Source: Streptomyces sp. ERV7 (lineage in GTDB: Bacteria > Actinomycetota > Actinomycetes > Streptomycetales > Streptomycetaceae). Taken from it: DNA of 64,000 nt. A program made the translations under genes and the position numbers. Location of the stretch: NCBI RefSeq assembly GCF_001653515.1, contig NZ_LYOY01000040.1:558001-622000 (forward strand), read 5' to 3'. Below, piece by piece: positions 1 to 8,326 of this stretch (position 1 is its first letter; every line of letters starts with the position of its first letter). The notes beneath the pieces are model-generated. The model ran no database searches. It was not told the origin of the DNA and saw only the letters and a program-made list of their open reading frames with translations.

Positions 1-827
1 AGCTGGAGGACATGGCCCGCTACACCGCGCGGTACTACCACAACATCAAGCCCGAGGACCTGAAGTGGATCCTCGTGGAGGCCAGCGACCGCATCCTGCC
101 CGAGGTCGGCGAGGAGATGGGCAAGTACGCCATCCGGGAGCTGCGCGGCCGCAACATCGACGTACGCCTCCAGACGCGCCTCGACTCCTGCGAGAACCGG
201 GTCGCGGTGCTCAGCGACGGCGCCCGCTTCCCCACCCGTACGGTCGTGTGGACCGCCGGGGTCAAGCCCGCGCCCGTCCTCGCCGCCACCGATCTGCCGC
301 TCAACGAACGCGGCCGCCTCAAGTGCACCGCCAAGCTCCAGGTGGAGGGCGTCGAGCACGCCTGGGCGGCCGGGGACGCCGCCGCCGTACCGGACGTCAC
401 GGCCGACGAGAAGGACAAGGAGTGCGCGCCCAACGCCCAGCACGCGGTGCGCCAGGCCAAGGCACTCGCCGAGAACATCGCCGCGTCCGTCGACGGACGG
501 CCCCTGCGCGAGTACGCGCACAAGTACGTGGGATCGGTCGCCTCCCTCGGCCTCCACAAGGGCGTCGCCCATGTCTACGGCCGCAAGCTCAAGGGCTACC
601 CGGCCTGGTTCATGCACCGCGCCTACCATCTGAGCCGCGTCCCCACCTTCAACCGCAAGGCGCGCGTGCTCGCCGAGTGGACGCTCGCGGGCCTGTTCAA
701 ACGGGAGATCGTCTCGCTCGGATCGCTGGAGCACCCCCGCGCCGAATTCGAGCTCGCGGCGGGCGGCCGCCCGGCCGGGCGGGGTCCCGAACCCGGCCCC
801 AAGGGGCCCGGCGGCAAGGAGAACTGA
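1..827 (+). CDS. ndh: Type II NADH dehydrogenase, C-terminal part (5' end outside window)
   Basis: This is the C-terminal 274 residues or so of a non-proton-pumping NADH:quinone oxidoreductase, a peripheral membrane flavoprotein of the respiratory chain. The window begins at about codon 207 relative to the full copy at 23550-24992. The FAD-binding GGGYVG motif and the start of the NADH-binding fold therefore lie off the left edge. Visible parts are the second half of the nucleotide-binding domain, the WAAGDAAAVPD segment typical of the second FAD contact, and the basic/aromatic C-terminal region that associates with the membrane. The residues present are identical to the second copy. Whether this copy is complete cannot be decided from the window. 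Confidence 0.9.
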   Translation, partial: LEDMARYTARYYHNIKPEDLKWILVEASDRILPEVGEEMGKYAIRELRGRNIDVRLQTRLDSCENRVAVLSDGARFPTRTVVWTAGVKPAPVLAATDLPLNERGRLKCTAKLQVEGVEHAWAAGDAAAVPDVTADEKDKECAPNAQHAVRQAKALAENIAASVDGRPLREYAHKYVGSVASLGLHKGVAHVYGRKLKGYPAWFMHRAYHLSRVPTFNRKARVLAEWTLAGLFKREIVSLGSLEHPRAEFELAAGGRPAGRGPEPGPKGPGGKEN

Positions 828-929
828 CGGTTGTCAGTGCGGTCCGTCACACTGGACGTGTGACCATAGGTGGGCCCACACCTGCACAGAGTGACCCAGC
901 AGCCAGCGACACACGAGGCCAAGAGATCC

Positions 930-2582
930 GTGAACTTCACGCGTTGGAGCGCCCGGCTCCCCGGTACGCAGCGCCGCGCCGCCGCACGGACCGACCGGGG
1001 CTCCGTGCCCGCCGCACGCGGTGAGTCCGGGCCGGGGCCCGACACCTGGCCGGACGACGACGGGACGGACGGCCCGGCGGCGCCCGCCCTGGAGGAGCTG
1101 TCGGTGCGTCAGCTCCTCGGCCAGCTCCCGGCCCTCGCCGCCCTGGTGTACGGCCCGGAGCACCGTGTGGCGTACGTGAACGACGCCTACGCGACGACGT
1201 TCGGCCCCCGCCCCGTGGGCGCCCCCGCCGCCAAGGCCCTGCCCGAGCTGGACGAGCTCGGTCTGCTGCCCCTGATGGACCAGGTGCTGCGCAGCGGCAA
1301 GCCGCGTACGGTCAAGTCCCGCAAGGCCCAGGGCGGCGGGTCGTACACGGTCACCTGCACCCCGGTCGAGATCCCCGCGCGCGGGGAGGCGGGCGGCGGG
1401 GTGCTCGTCTTCGCCGCCGACGTCACCGACCACGCCGAGGCCGCCGAGCGGCTGCGCGCCAGTGAGCGGCGGCACCGCGAGACCGCCGTGACCCTCCAGC
1501 GCTCGCTCCTCCCGCAGGAGCTGGAGCAGCCCGACGACCTGCGGGTCGCCGCCACGTACCAGCCGGGCGGCACGGACGCGGCGGTCGGCGGCGACTGGTA
1601 CGACGTGATCACCCTGGGCGCCGGGCGCACGGCGCTGGTGATCGGGGACGTGATGGGGCGCGGGGTCCGCGCGGCCGCCGTGATGGGTCAGCTGCGCACG
1701 GCCGTGCGGGCGTACGCACGCCTGGACCTGCCCCCGCACGAGGTGCTCCAGCTGCTCGACGGTCTGGCCGCCGAGATCGACGCCAGCCAGATCGCCACCT
1801 GCGTCTACGCGGTCCACGACCCCAATGAGGGCCGGCTCGACTACGCCTCGGCGGGCCACCTGCCCCTCCTCGTACGCCACGCCGACGGCAGCGTGCACCG
1901 CGCGGCGGACCCGACCGGGCCCCCGCTGGGCACCGGAGGCTGGCTGCACACCTCCGGCACCATCGCGCTGCCGCCCGGCGCGACCGCTGTCCTCTATACG
2001 GACGGTCTGGTCGAGCGCAGGGGAGAGGACATCGACGAGGGCGTCGCCGCCCTGGAGCGCGCGCTGTCCGGCGCGGTCGGCACCCCGCAGGTCGTCTGCG
2101 ACCGGCTGATCCGCTCGCTCGGGGTGACCGCCGAGCACGACGACGACGTGGCGGTCCTGGTCCTCCAGCACCCGGCCCGCACCGGTCCCGACGCCGAGCT
2201 GTTCCACAACGCGGCGCTCGACCTGCTCGGCGGCGTGGAAGCCGCGCCACGCGCGCGTGCCTTCGCGTCCGGGGTCCTGGCCTCCTGGCGCTTCCCGGTC
2301 GAGCTGCGCGACCTGGGAGTCCTGGCGGCGAGCGAACTGGTGGCGAACTCGCTCCAGCACGGCACCCCGCCGATGCGGCTGCGGCTGCGCCGCACCGACC
2401 GCCGGCTGATCATCGAGGTGACGGACGGCGACGACCACCTGCCGCGCCGCCGCCGGGCCGAGCCCGGGGACGAGTCAGGACGAGGCATCTCGATCGTCGC
2501 CACGATCGCCTCGTCCTGGGGTTCGCGCCGCACGCCGGGCGGCGGCAAAGCGGTGTGGTGCGAGTTCGCCCTGCCGGGCTAG
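930..2582 (+). CDS. PAS-SpoIIE phosphatase with RsbW-like ATPase domain
   Basis: A 550-residue regulatory protein with three modules: a PAS-like sensor domain (about 57-165), a SpoIIE/RsbU-type PP2C phosphatase (about 188-415; LQRSLLPQ entry, GDWYDV near 220, SAGHLPLL, LYTDGL, DDDVAVLVL near 403) and a C-terminal GHKL ATPase of the RsbW anti-sigma kinase type (about 430-550; ELVANSLQHG near 468). Such proteins usually control partner-switching with STAS-domain anti-anti-sigma factors; no STAS gene is adjacent, so its partner is unknown. GTG at 930 is chosen because it follows an AAGAG-like ribosome site and starts a plausible basic N-terminus; an ATG at 870 in frame is possible. It follows ndh by about 100 bp in the same direction and overlaps the convergent MFS gene by 4 bp. 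Confidence 0.88.
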   Translation: MNFTRWSARLPGTQRRAAARTDRGSVPAARGESGPGPDTWPDDDGTDGPAAPALEELSVRQLLGQLPALAALVYGPEHRVAYVNDAYATTFGPRPVGAPAAKALPELDELGLLPLMDQVLRSGKPRTVKSRKAQGGGSYTVTCTPVEIPARGEAGGGVLVFAADVTDHAEAAERLRASERRHRETAVTLQRSLLPQELEQPDDLRVAATYQPGGTDAAVGGDWYDVITLGAGRTALVIGDVMGRGVRAAAVMGQLRTAVRAYARLDLPPHEVLQLLDGLAAEIDASQIATCVYAVHDPNEGRLDYASAGHLPLLVRHADGSVHRAADPTGPPLGTGGWLHTSGTIALPPGATAVLYTDGLVERRGEDIDEGVAALERALSGAVGTPQVVCDRLIRSLGVTAEHDDDVAVLVLQHPARTGPDAELFHNAALDLLGGVEAAPRARAFASGVLASWRFPVELRDLGVLAASELVANSLQHGTPPMRLRLRRTDRRLIIEVTDGDDHLPRRRRAEPGDESGRGISIVATIASSWGSRRTPGGGKAVWCEFALPG

Positions 2583-3880
2583 GCCGCCACCTGCTCCTGC
2601 TCGGCCTTGTGGACCGCGACCACGCGGGACGCGGCCGCCGCGTGCGCCGGGTGGTCCTGCGCGAGGGTGAGTCCCCGGCCCAGCCGCAGCGCGAGGGCGG
2701 TGATGCCGAGCGAGAACAGAATGAACGTCACGATGTACGGGCCGTGCAGCGTGGCCCCCATGGGCCCGCCCACGAACGGGCCGAGCGCCAGCGCCATCTG
2801 CTTGACCAGCGCGAACGCCGAGTTGTACTGACCGACCATCGCCTCCGGCGCCAGGTCCGCGACCAGCGGCGCCACGGTCGGCGACAGCATCGCCTCACCG
2901 AGCCCGAAGAGCGCGTACGTGGAGATGAACGCGGCGGTCGCCATGGTCTGGCTGCCGTGGCCGAGCCCCGCGTACCCGGCGAAGAGCCAGGCCACGGTCC
3001 AGATGAGCCCCACCGACGCGATGACGCGGCTGCGGCGGCGGCGCTCGACGAAGCGCAGTACCAGGAACTGGGCGACCACGATGACGGCGGTGTTGGCGGC
3101 CAGGGCCATGCCCAGGGCCGACGGCTCGATCCCCGCGGCCTCGGTGCCGTACGCCGCGAGACCCGACTCGAACTGGCCGTAGCAGGCGAAGAACAGCACG
3201 AAGCCGAGGACGCAGAGCTGGAGCATGGCGCGGTGTCCGAGGACGGCCCGGAAGCCGCTGCCGCTCTTGCCGCCCTTGGGGCGGGCGTCCGCGATGGCCG
3301 CGTTGCGCGGCAGCTTCACGGACAGCGCGATCGCGGCGAGGACCAGGAACATCGCGGCTTCGATGGCGAAGAGCAGGACGAAGGACGCCGGACGGCTCTC
3401 GTCGACGATCTGGCCGCCGAAGAGCCCGCCGATACCGAGCCCGAGGTTCTGCAGGAAGAACTGCGTGGCGAAGGCACGCGTACGGGAGGTCGGCGACGAC
3501 GACCACACGATCATGGTGGCGAGTGCGGGCTGCATGACCGCGGTGCCCGCGCCGAGCAGGGCGGCCGACCCGAGGACGGCCACCAGGTTGTTCGCGAGCC
3601 CCAGGCAGAGCGCGCCCACGGCGGCCGTCACGGCGGCGCCGACCAGGACGGGCAGGGGACCGCGCCGGTCGATGACCCGGCCGGTGAAGAGCAGCGCGAC
3701 CAGCGCGGCCAGGGCGAAGACGCCGAGGACGATCCCGGCCCAGAAGGAGCCGAGCCCTCGCACCGTCGCCACGTAGATGTACAGATACGGAACGGTGAAC
3801 CCGAGTCCGAACGCGCTCAGCGCGTTCCCCGCCTGGATTCGGCGCATCGCCGCGCCCATCACCTTGGTCACACTCACCAC
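2579..3880 (-). CDS. MFS transporter, probable drug exporter
   Basis: A 433-residue major facilitator superfamily protein with about twelve hydrophobic helices and the characteristic loop between helices 2 and 3 (GRVIDRRGPLPVL near 65-80). The family exchanges protons for small molecules at the cytoplasmic membrane; most relatives with this neighbourhood are drug efflux pumps, but the substrate cannot be read from sequence. It is divergent from marR (4012), with 131 bp between them, the usual layout for a MarR-repressed exporter. The longest start is GTG at 3880. Alternative starts are a GTG a few codons downstream after an AAGGTGGTGA ribosome site, and the ATG of the MGAAMRR segment. The 3' end overlaps the phosphatase stop. 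Confidence 0.88.
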   Translation of the reverse strand: MVSVTKVMGAAMRRIQAGNALSAFGLGFTVPYLYIYVATVRGLGSFWAGIVLGVFALAALVALLFTGRVIDRRGPLPVLVGAAVTAAVGALCLGLANNLVAVLGSAALLGAGTAVMQPALATMIVWSSSPTSRTRAFATQFFLQNLGLGIGGLFGGQIVDESRPASFVLLFAIEAAMFLVLAAIALSVKLPRNAAIADARPKGGKSGSGFRAVLGHRAMLQLCVLGFVLFFACYGQFESGLAAYGTEAAGIEPSALGMALAANTAVIVVAQFLVLRFVERRRRSRVIASVGLIWTVAWLFAGYAGLGHGSQTMATAAFISTYALFGLGEAMLSPTVAPLVADLAPEAMVGQYNSAFALVKQMALALGPFVGGPMGATLHGPYIVTFILFSLGITALALRLGRGLTLAQDHPAHAAAASRVVAVHKAEQEQVAA

Positions 3881-3881
3881 C

Positions 3882-4005
3882 TTGAGGTCTCGAAGTGGAA
3901 GTCCTCGAACCTGAAGGTCTCAGGACCGAAGACTTCAATACTAAAGTTAGAACCTCAACAATACACACTCAAGGACTTAGACGCCAACGCCCCCCGTGCG
4001 ATACT
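3882..4005. promoter_or_regulatory. Divergent MFS/marR control region with dyad motifs
   Basis: The region is unusually AT-rich for this genome. It holds a distant inverted pair, TTGAGGT at 3882-3888 and ACCTCAA at 3952-3958, and smaller dyads ACCTGAAGGT (3909-3918) and GAAGACTTC (3928-3936). A -10-like GATACT at 4000-4005 lies six bases before the marR ATG, which predicts a leaderless marR transcript. These dyads are natural candidates for binding by the adjacent MarR protein. The assignment is inference from position. The same region is repeated at 28047-28170. Confidence 0.5.
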
Positions 4006-4011
4006 CGCGGC

Positions 4012-4593
4012 ATGGCTGAGACCACCGAGCCCGGCGGGCCCACCGGTTCCACCGGCCCCGAGGAGCCGACCCTCGACGAACAGATCGCGGCGTACCAGCG
4101 CGAGTTCCGCGACCTCGACCCCCAGGTCGAGAAGGTCGTCTCGGCGCTGGGGCGGCTGAACCGACGGATGAACGTGGCGTACGGCCGCCAGGTCGCCGCG
4201 CTCGGCATCAGCAACGCCGAGTGGGAGGTCCTGAAGACCCTCGTCCTCGCGGGCAAGCCGTACCGGCTCGGCCCCGGCGAGCTGGCCAAGCGCCTCGGAC
4301 TCACCCCCGCCGCCATGACCCACCGCATCGACCGCATGGCGGGCGAGGGCCTGGTCACGCGCGACCGGGACGAGAGCAACCGGGTGCGGGTCATCGTCGA
4401 GCTGACGGACGAGGGGCGTACGACGTCGCCGTCGACTGCGTACGCGCCCACAGCCCCGACCGCACCTACGGCGCTCAGGACGGCGGTGACCCCGACAACT
4501 CCGGCGACCCGGACAAGACTCCTCATGTGGCCCAAACTAGGCGCGGAACCCTCCGTCCCAGATCGGCCGTCCTGCCACCCCTCCCTCGGCTGA
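4012..4593 (+). pseudogene. marR-family regulator, C-terminus replaced at 4423/4424
   Basis: The first 137 codons encode a MarR-type winged-helix repressor: a 45-residue acidic leader, a dimerisation helix, and the wHTH region (GPGELAKRLGLTPAAMTHR and the RDRDESNRV wing). After base 4423 the sequence leaves marR and enters the upstream region of an rRNA operon. The frame runs on for 56 unrelated residues to a stop at 4593. The native 3' end is present 1.3 kb downstream (5583-5908). Splicing 4012-4423 to 5745-5908 restores a normal 191-residue protein ending in a leucine-rich dimerisation helix. As it stands the gene lacks that last helix. It is divergent from, and probably controlled, the MFS exporter. 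Confidence 0.85.
4262..4423. repeat. 162-bp direct repeat inside marR, copy 1
   Basis: This stretch of marR (wHTH and wing codons) recurs exactly at 5583-5744 with an offset of 1321. The two copies bracket the rRNA leader and 16S fragment. The arrangement resembles an insertion that duplicated 162 bp of its target, but no mobile element is present. Confidence 0.93.
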
Positions 4594-5265
4594 AAGAACC
4601 AGCCAGACGGCCCACGGACCGGGGTTGACACGCACTTGGCCCGTACGTAGTGTTCTCCGAGTTGTCCGACGTGAGCGCCGACTCCGGTCGGTCCCCGGAC
4701 AGCCATTCCGCACCAACCACTTGATCCGAACGGCGATCACCGTCGTTTCGTTTTTCGTGCGCTTTTGCGAAATGAGGAATCCGCGTTCGACAGGGCGCAA
4801 CCCCGATTGGCATCGGGGGCCAGGATTCCGCTAAAGTCTCACTCGTCGGAACGGCCCAACAGCCGGGAAGACAAACCGACTTGATCCGGGAGACCGGAAA
4901 GCAGGCCCGAAAGGATCTGATAGAGTCGGAACCGCCGGAAAGCCGAAAGGCCGGAAAGCGAATCCCGCCCGACTGGGAATCGGACACGAAAGAGTCTGAT
5001 AGAGTCGGAAACGAAGGAAGCGCCCGGAGGGCCCGGAAACGGGAACAAAGGAAGCGTCCGTACCTTGAGAACTCAACAGCGTGCCAAAAGTCAACGCCAG
5101 ATTGACAACCCCGGCCTGCCAGTGATGGCGGGTTGGAGGTTCCTTTGAAAAGTCCATCCGCTTGCGGGTGGCAACAACACAGCGAGGACGCTGAGGACGA
5201 CTGGTCTTATTCCGACTGGTTCGTTCCGCTCTTTCGTGTGTGTGCACCGGATTACCGGTAAACAT
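4424..5265 (+). promoter_or_regulatory. rRNA operon leader with multiple promoters (rrn A)
   Basis: A Streptomyces-type rrn upstream region leading directly into a 16S 5' end. A sigma-70-like promoter is seen at TTGACA (4625-4630), 17 bp, TAGTGT (4648-4653). A second -10, TAAAGT at 4832-4837, precedes the GTCGGAACGGCCCAAC block shared with the second leader. Two copies of CTGATAGAGTCGGAA (near 4918 and 4996) look like further tandem start sites. Beyond 5060, a TTGAGAACTCAAC segment and downstream dyads fit the antitermination and RNase III processing region. Bases 4424-4620 have no recognisable gene; they may be the 3' flank of whatever gene normally precedes this operon. Confidence 0.8.
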
Positions 5266-5583
5266 TCATGGAGAGTTTGATCCTGGCTCAGGACGAACGC
5301 TGGCGGCGTGCTTAACACATGCAAGTCGAACGATGAACCACTTCGGTGGGGATTAGTGGCGAACGGGTGAGTAACACGTGGGCAATCTGCCCTTCACTCT
5401 GGGACAAGCCCTGGAAACGGGGTCTAATACCGGATAATACTCCTGCCTGCATGGGCGGGGGTTGAAAGCTCCGGCGGTGAAGGATGAGCCCGCGGCCTAT
5501 CAGCTTGTTGGTGGGGTAATGGCCTACCAAGGCGACGACGGGTAGCCGGCCTGAGAGGGCGACCGGCCACACTGGGACTGAGA
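5266..5583 (+). rRNA. 16S rRNA, 5' fragment only
   Basis: The sequence starts with the 5' end of bacterial 16S rRNA (AGAGTTTGATCCTGGCTCAG, the classic 27F site, near 5272) and continues through the V1-V2 region with actinobacterial signatures. It stops after about 318 nt at ACTGGGACTGAGAC, where intact genes continue ACGGCCCAGACTCC. From 5583 the sequence is marR. About 80% of 16S and all of 23S and 5S are missing, so this copy cannot give a functional rRNA. A complete operon must lie elsewhere. Confidence 0.95.
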
Positions 5584-5744
5584 CCGGCTCGGCCCCGGCG
5601 AGCTGGCCAAGCGCCTCGGACTCACCCCCGCCGCCATGACCCACCGCATCGACCGCATGGCGGGCGAGGGCCTGGTCACGCGCGACCGGGACGAGAGCAA
5701 CCGGGTGCGGGTCATCGTCGAGCTGACGGACGAGGGGCGTACGA
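5583..5744. repeat. 162-bp direct repeat inside marR, copy 2
   Basis: Identical to 4262-4423. The left edge coincides with the end of the 16S fragment, where the two sequences share only AC. The right edge is where native marR continues with AAGTGGCTGG. Confidence 0.93.
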
Positions 5745-5908
5745 AGTGGCTGGAGGCCATGCAGATGGCCACCGACTTCGAGGAGGACCTGCTCCAGGAC
5801 CTCACTCCGGACGAGCGCGGGGCCCTCGGCGAGATGCTGATCCGCCTGCTGCGACGGGTGGAGCACGCCCAGCCGGACGCGGGCGGACGGCTCACTGACC
5901 TGGACTGA
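5583..5908 (+). pseudogene. marR 3' fragment (restored C-terminus without N-terminus)
   Basis: This fragment re-enters marR at the codons for RLGPGELAKRLG and runs to the true stop at 5906-5908, adding the C-terminal helix (KWLEAMQMATDFEEDLLQ onward) missing from the 4012 gene. The first 162 bases repeat 4262-4423. The reading frame opens only because of the upstream 16S sequence. There is no ribosome site, and the dimerisation N-terminus is absent, so it is treated as a broken piece. It is followed immediately by a second rrn leader, so in the intact genome marR probably lies directly upstream of an rRNA operon. Confidence 0.85.
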
Positions 5909-6204
5909 CGGCCCATGAAATGGGTTGACAGGCCCGGGCCGACGGGGGTTGACACCACCCTCCCGGGTGCGTAAGGTTCTTCGAGTTGTCACGGAGCCGG
6001 AACGGTTCTGCGGCAACCGTCCGCCGCAGATTTGCGGCAACCCCATCTCAGTACGACCTCCCGATCGGGATGAATTTCGGCATGCCGAATTCCATTTCGA
6101 AGGGGGTTGGATGGATCGGCCGGCCCGATTAGGAGCCGCCCGGGAAATCCGCTAGAGTTTGGGACGTCGGAACGGCCCAACAGCCGGGAAGACAAACCGA
6201 CTTG
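5909..6204 (+). promoter_or_regulatory. Second, different rRNA operon leader (rrn B), truncated
   Basis: This region directly follows the marR stop. A promoter TTGACA (5949-5954), 17 bp, TAAGGT (5972-5977) is followed by a TTCTTCGAGTTGTC stretch much like the one after the first promoter of rrn A. A -10-like TAGAGT (6153-6158) precedes a 39-bp block (6166-6204) identical to 4845-4883 of rrn A. Two TGCGGCAACC repeats lie between. The leader then ends abruptly: instead of the downstream promoters and 16S, the sequence becomes the truncated 3' end of the coupling-protein gene on the other strand. Confidence 0.75.
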
Positions 6205-6767
6205 GGGAGGGGGGCCGCTTCTACGGCCGCGCCCTCCTCCGTACGTACCGTACGAGCCGGGCCCGTGACCGTACCCGCGTCCGCGGCCGGGCTCCACGCG
6301 CGCGTGCCCGCGTCCTCCATCACCGGCGGCGGCCCCGCCTGGGCCGGGCGCTGAGGCCGGATACCTCCACCCGGCCCCTCGCCCGGTGTCGCGGAGGCCG
6401 CCGCCCTGGCTCTCGCGCGTACCGCGCGCCAGCGCGACCAGGTGCCCAGGGCGAAGATGAACAGCACCAGGAGGACGAGCAGCTGGCCGATGAGCAGGCC
6501 CCAGAAGAGGCCGTAGCCGGAGAGCTGGGTGGCGGGGGTGTCCGGCCAGGCGGTCGGGAGGTCGTGCGGCGCCTGGACCAGTTGGTGCATGGCCTTCGGG
6601 GTGCGGGTGAACGTCACTGCGTCCGGCCAGGCGCCATGGCTGAACAGGCCTGCCAGGCCCGTGGCCGTCCAGACCAGGACGGTGAGGCCGAGCAGGAACG
6701 CGAGCAGCCCGATCAGCAGGGAGTCGGGGATGCCGCGCTCCTCGCCGCGGGAGCGGGACTCCGGCAT
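6205..6767 (-). pseudogene. VirD4/TraG-like coupling protein, N-terminal fragment
   Basis: About 188 N-terminal residues of a conjugative coupling ATPase homologue. Two membrane helices are visible (about 14-38, LLIGLLAFLLGLTVLVW, and about 85-110, LFWGLLIGQLLVLLVLF) with a short extracytoplasmic loop between them, then a basic cytoplasmic stretch and the start of a Pro/Gly-rich linker. The motor domain with Walker motifs is missing because the sequence changes to an rRNA leader at 6204; beyond that point the frame only reads the leader in antisense. ATG at 6767 is preferred because GGAGG lies 9 bases upstream. It is the last gene of the leftward T4SS-like operon. Confidence 0.7.
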
Positions 6768-6877
6768 GTCAGGCAACCTCCGGCGGGTCGGGGCAACGTG
6801 CGCGTGTCGGGGAACTTCCGGGGTGTGGGCGGCCGTTGATCCGGCAAGCCCCTCGTGGGGAGGGGCTTGCCGGACCG

Positions 6878-8302
6878 TCAGGCCACGGTCGACTCGGGCG
6901 AGGAGGTGCCGGACATTTGCTGTTCCATCAGCGCTGCCCTGCGCTCGCTCTCCGACTCCAGCCGGCTCTCCAGCTCATGGGCGAGTACGTCGTCGGTCGC
7001 CGCCGACTCCGTCATGGCCCGGTCGGTGAAGACCAGCGGCCGTTCCCGCTCGGTGACCAGGTGCTTGACCACCTGGACATTGCCGTTGACGTCCCAGACG
7101 GCGATACCGGGCGTGAGCGTCGGGATGATCTCGACCGCCCAGCGCGGCAGACCGAGGACCCGGCCCGTAGCCCTCGCCTCGTCCGCCTTCTGGGCGTAGA
7201 TCGTCCTGGTCGACGCCATCTTCAGGATCGCCGCCGCCTCCCGCGCCGCCGCCCCGTCCACGACGTCCGACAGGTGGTGCACCACGGCCACGAAGGACAG
7301 CCCGAGGCGCCGGCCGAACTTGAGCAGCCGCTGGAAGAGCTGGGCCACGAACGGCGAGTTGATGATGTGCCAGGCCTCCTCCACCAGGAAGATGCGCTTC
7401 TTGCGGTCGGGCCGGATCCAGGTGTGCTCCAGCCACACGCCGACGATCGCCATCAGGATCGGCATCGCGATCGAGTTGCGGTCGATGTGCGAGAGGTCGA
7501 AGACGATCAGCGGGGCGTCCAGGTCGATGCCGACGGTGGTCGGTCCGTCGAACATGCCCCGCAGGTCGCCGTCGACCAGCCGGTCCAGGACCAGCGCCAC
7601 GTCCAGGCCCCAGGCCCGGACATCGTCTATGTCGACGTTCATGGCGACCGCCGAGGCCGCCTCGGGGTGGCGCAGCTGCTCCACGATGTCGGTGAGGACG
7701 GGCTGCCGGCCGGTAATGGTCTCGTTCACGTAGGCGTGCGCGACCTTCAGGGCGAAGCCCGACCGCTCGTCCAGGCCGTGCCCCATCGCCACCTCGATGA
7801 TGGTGCGCAGCAGCGCCAGCTGGCCCGTGGTGGTGATCGCCGGGTCCAGCGGGTTGAGCCGGATGCCGCCGTCGAGAGCGGCCATCGGGTCGAGCCGGAT
7901 GGGGGTTATCCCCAGCTCGCGCGCGATGAGGTTCCATTCGCCGGCGCCGTCCTCGCCCTGGGCGTCGAGCACCACGACCTGGCGGTCGCGGAACCGCAGC
8001 TGGCGCAGCACATAGGTCTTCTCCAGGGCCGACTTGCCGTTGCCGGACTCGCCGAGGACCAGCCAGTGCGGCGCGGGCAGCTGCTGGCCGTACAGCTGGA
8101 AGGGGTCGTAGATGTATCCCTTGCCGCTGTAGACCTCGCGGCCGATGATCACGCCCGAGTCGCCCAGGCCCGGCGCGGCCGTCGGCAGATAGACGGCCTG
8201 CGCCTGGCCGGTGGAGGTGCGCACGGGCAGCCGGGTGGTCTCCACCTTCCCGAAGAGGAAGGAGGTGAAGGCGTTGGTGAGCGCGGAGAGCGGATCTCGC
8301 AT
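6878..8302 (-). CDS. VirB4-like T4SS ATPase (motor part)
   Basis: A 474-residue ATP/GTP-binding protein resembling the C-terminal motor domain of VirB4/TraU ATPases that energise type IV secretion. Walker A is GESGNGKSA (84-92) and Walker B is RIFLVEEAWH (about 298-307), followed by an RLGLSFVAVVHHLSD segment and a glutamate-rich tail. In the classic system VirB4 sits at the inner membrane channel and drives assembly and DNA or protein transfer. The N-terminal VirB4 domain seems to be supplied by the neighbouring SCO6880-like gene, 24 bp upstream in the operon. ATG at 8302 fits the family. Chromosomal clusters like this are common in Streptomyces, but their cargo is not established. Confidence 0.8.
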   Translation of the reverse strand: MRDPLSALTNAFTSFLFGKVETTRLPVRTSTGQAQAVYLPTAAPGLGDSGVIIGREVYSGKGYIYDPFQLYGQQLPAPHWLVLGESGNGKSALEKTYVLRQLRFRDRQVVVLDAQGEDGAGEWNLIARELGITPIRLDPMAALDGGIRLNPLDPAITTTGQLALLRTIIEVAMGHGLDERSGFALKVAHAYVNETITGRQPVLTDIVEQLRHPEAASAVAMNVDIDDVRAWGLDVALVLDRLVDGDLRGMFDGPTTVGIDLDAPLIVFDLSHIDRNSIAMPILMAIVGVWLEHTWIRPDRKKRIFLVEEAWHIINSPFVAQLFQRLLKFGRRLGLSFVAVVHHLSDVVDGAAAREAAAILKMASTRTIYAQKADEARATGRVLGLPRWAVEIIPTLTPGIAVWDVNGNVQVVKHLVTERERPLVFTDRAMTESAATDDVLAHELESRLESESERRAALMEQQMSGTSSPESTVA

Positions 8303-8326
8303 GAGCAGGCCCCAATCAGCTCTCGG

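Larger units (their letters stand above)
1..4254. repeat. Large direct repeat, copy 1 (ndh 3' end to marR)
   Basis: Bases 1-4254 match 24166-28419 with a constant offset of 24165. Every encoded protein is identical between the copies, and the boundary bases were aligned by eye. The left limit is unknown because the window starts inside the repeat. The right limit is the base at which marR stops matching: here marR runs on normally, whereas in copy 2 it is cut. Copy 1 therefore has the native right flank as far as 4423. Neither edge shows terminal inverted repeats or a transposase. Confidence 0.95.

Noticed and set aside
834..2438. Long minus-strand frame opposite the SpoIIE phosphatase (and many similar long frames elsewhere)
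   Set aside because: Antisense frames stay open because of the high GC content. They show repetitive composition and no domains, while the plus strand has complete motifs.
5266..5583. 16S rRNA gene as a functional rRNA locus
   Set aside because: Only the first ~318 nt are present and the sequence changes to marR in the middle of a conserved helix, so no mature 16S can form.
4424..5583. Mobile element insertion with target-site duplication in marR
   Set aside because: The flanking 162-bp repeats look like a duplicated target, but the insert is an rRNA leader plus a 16S 5' end with no transposase, no terminal inverted repeats and no intron features.
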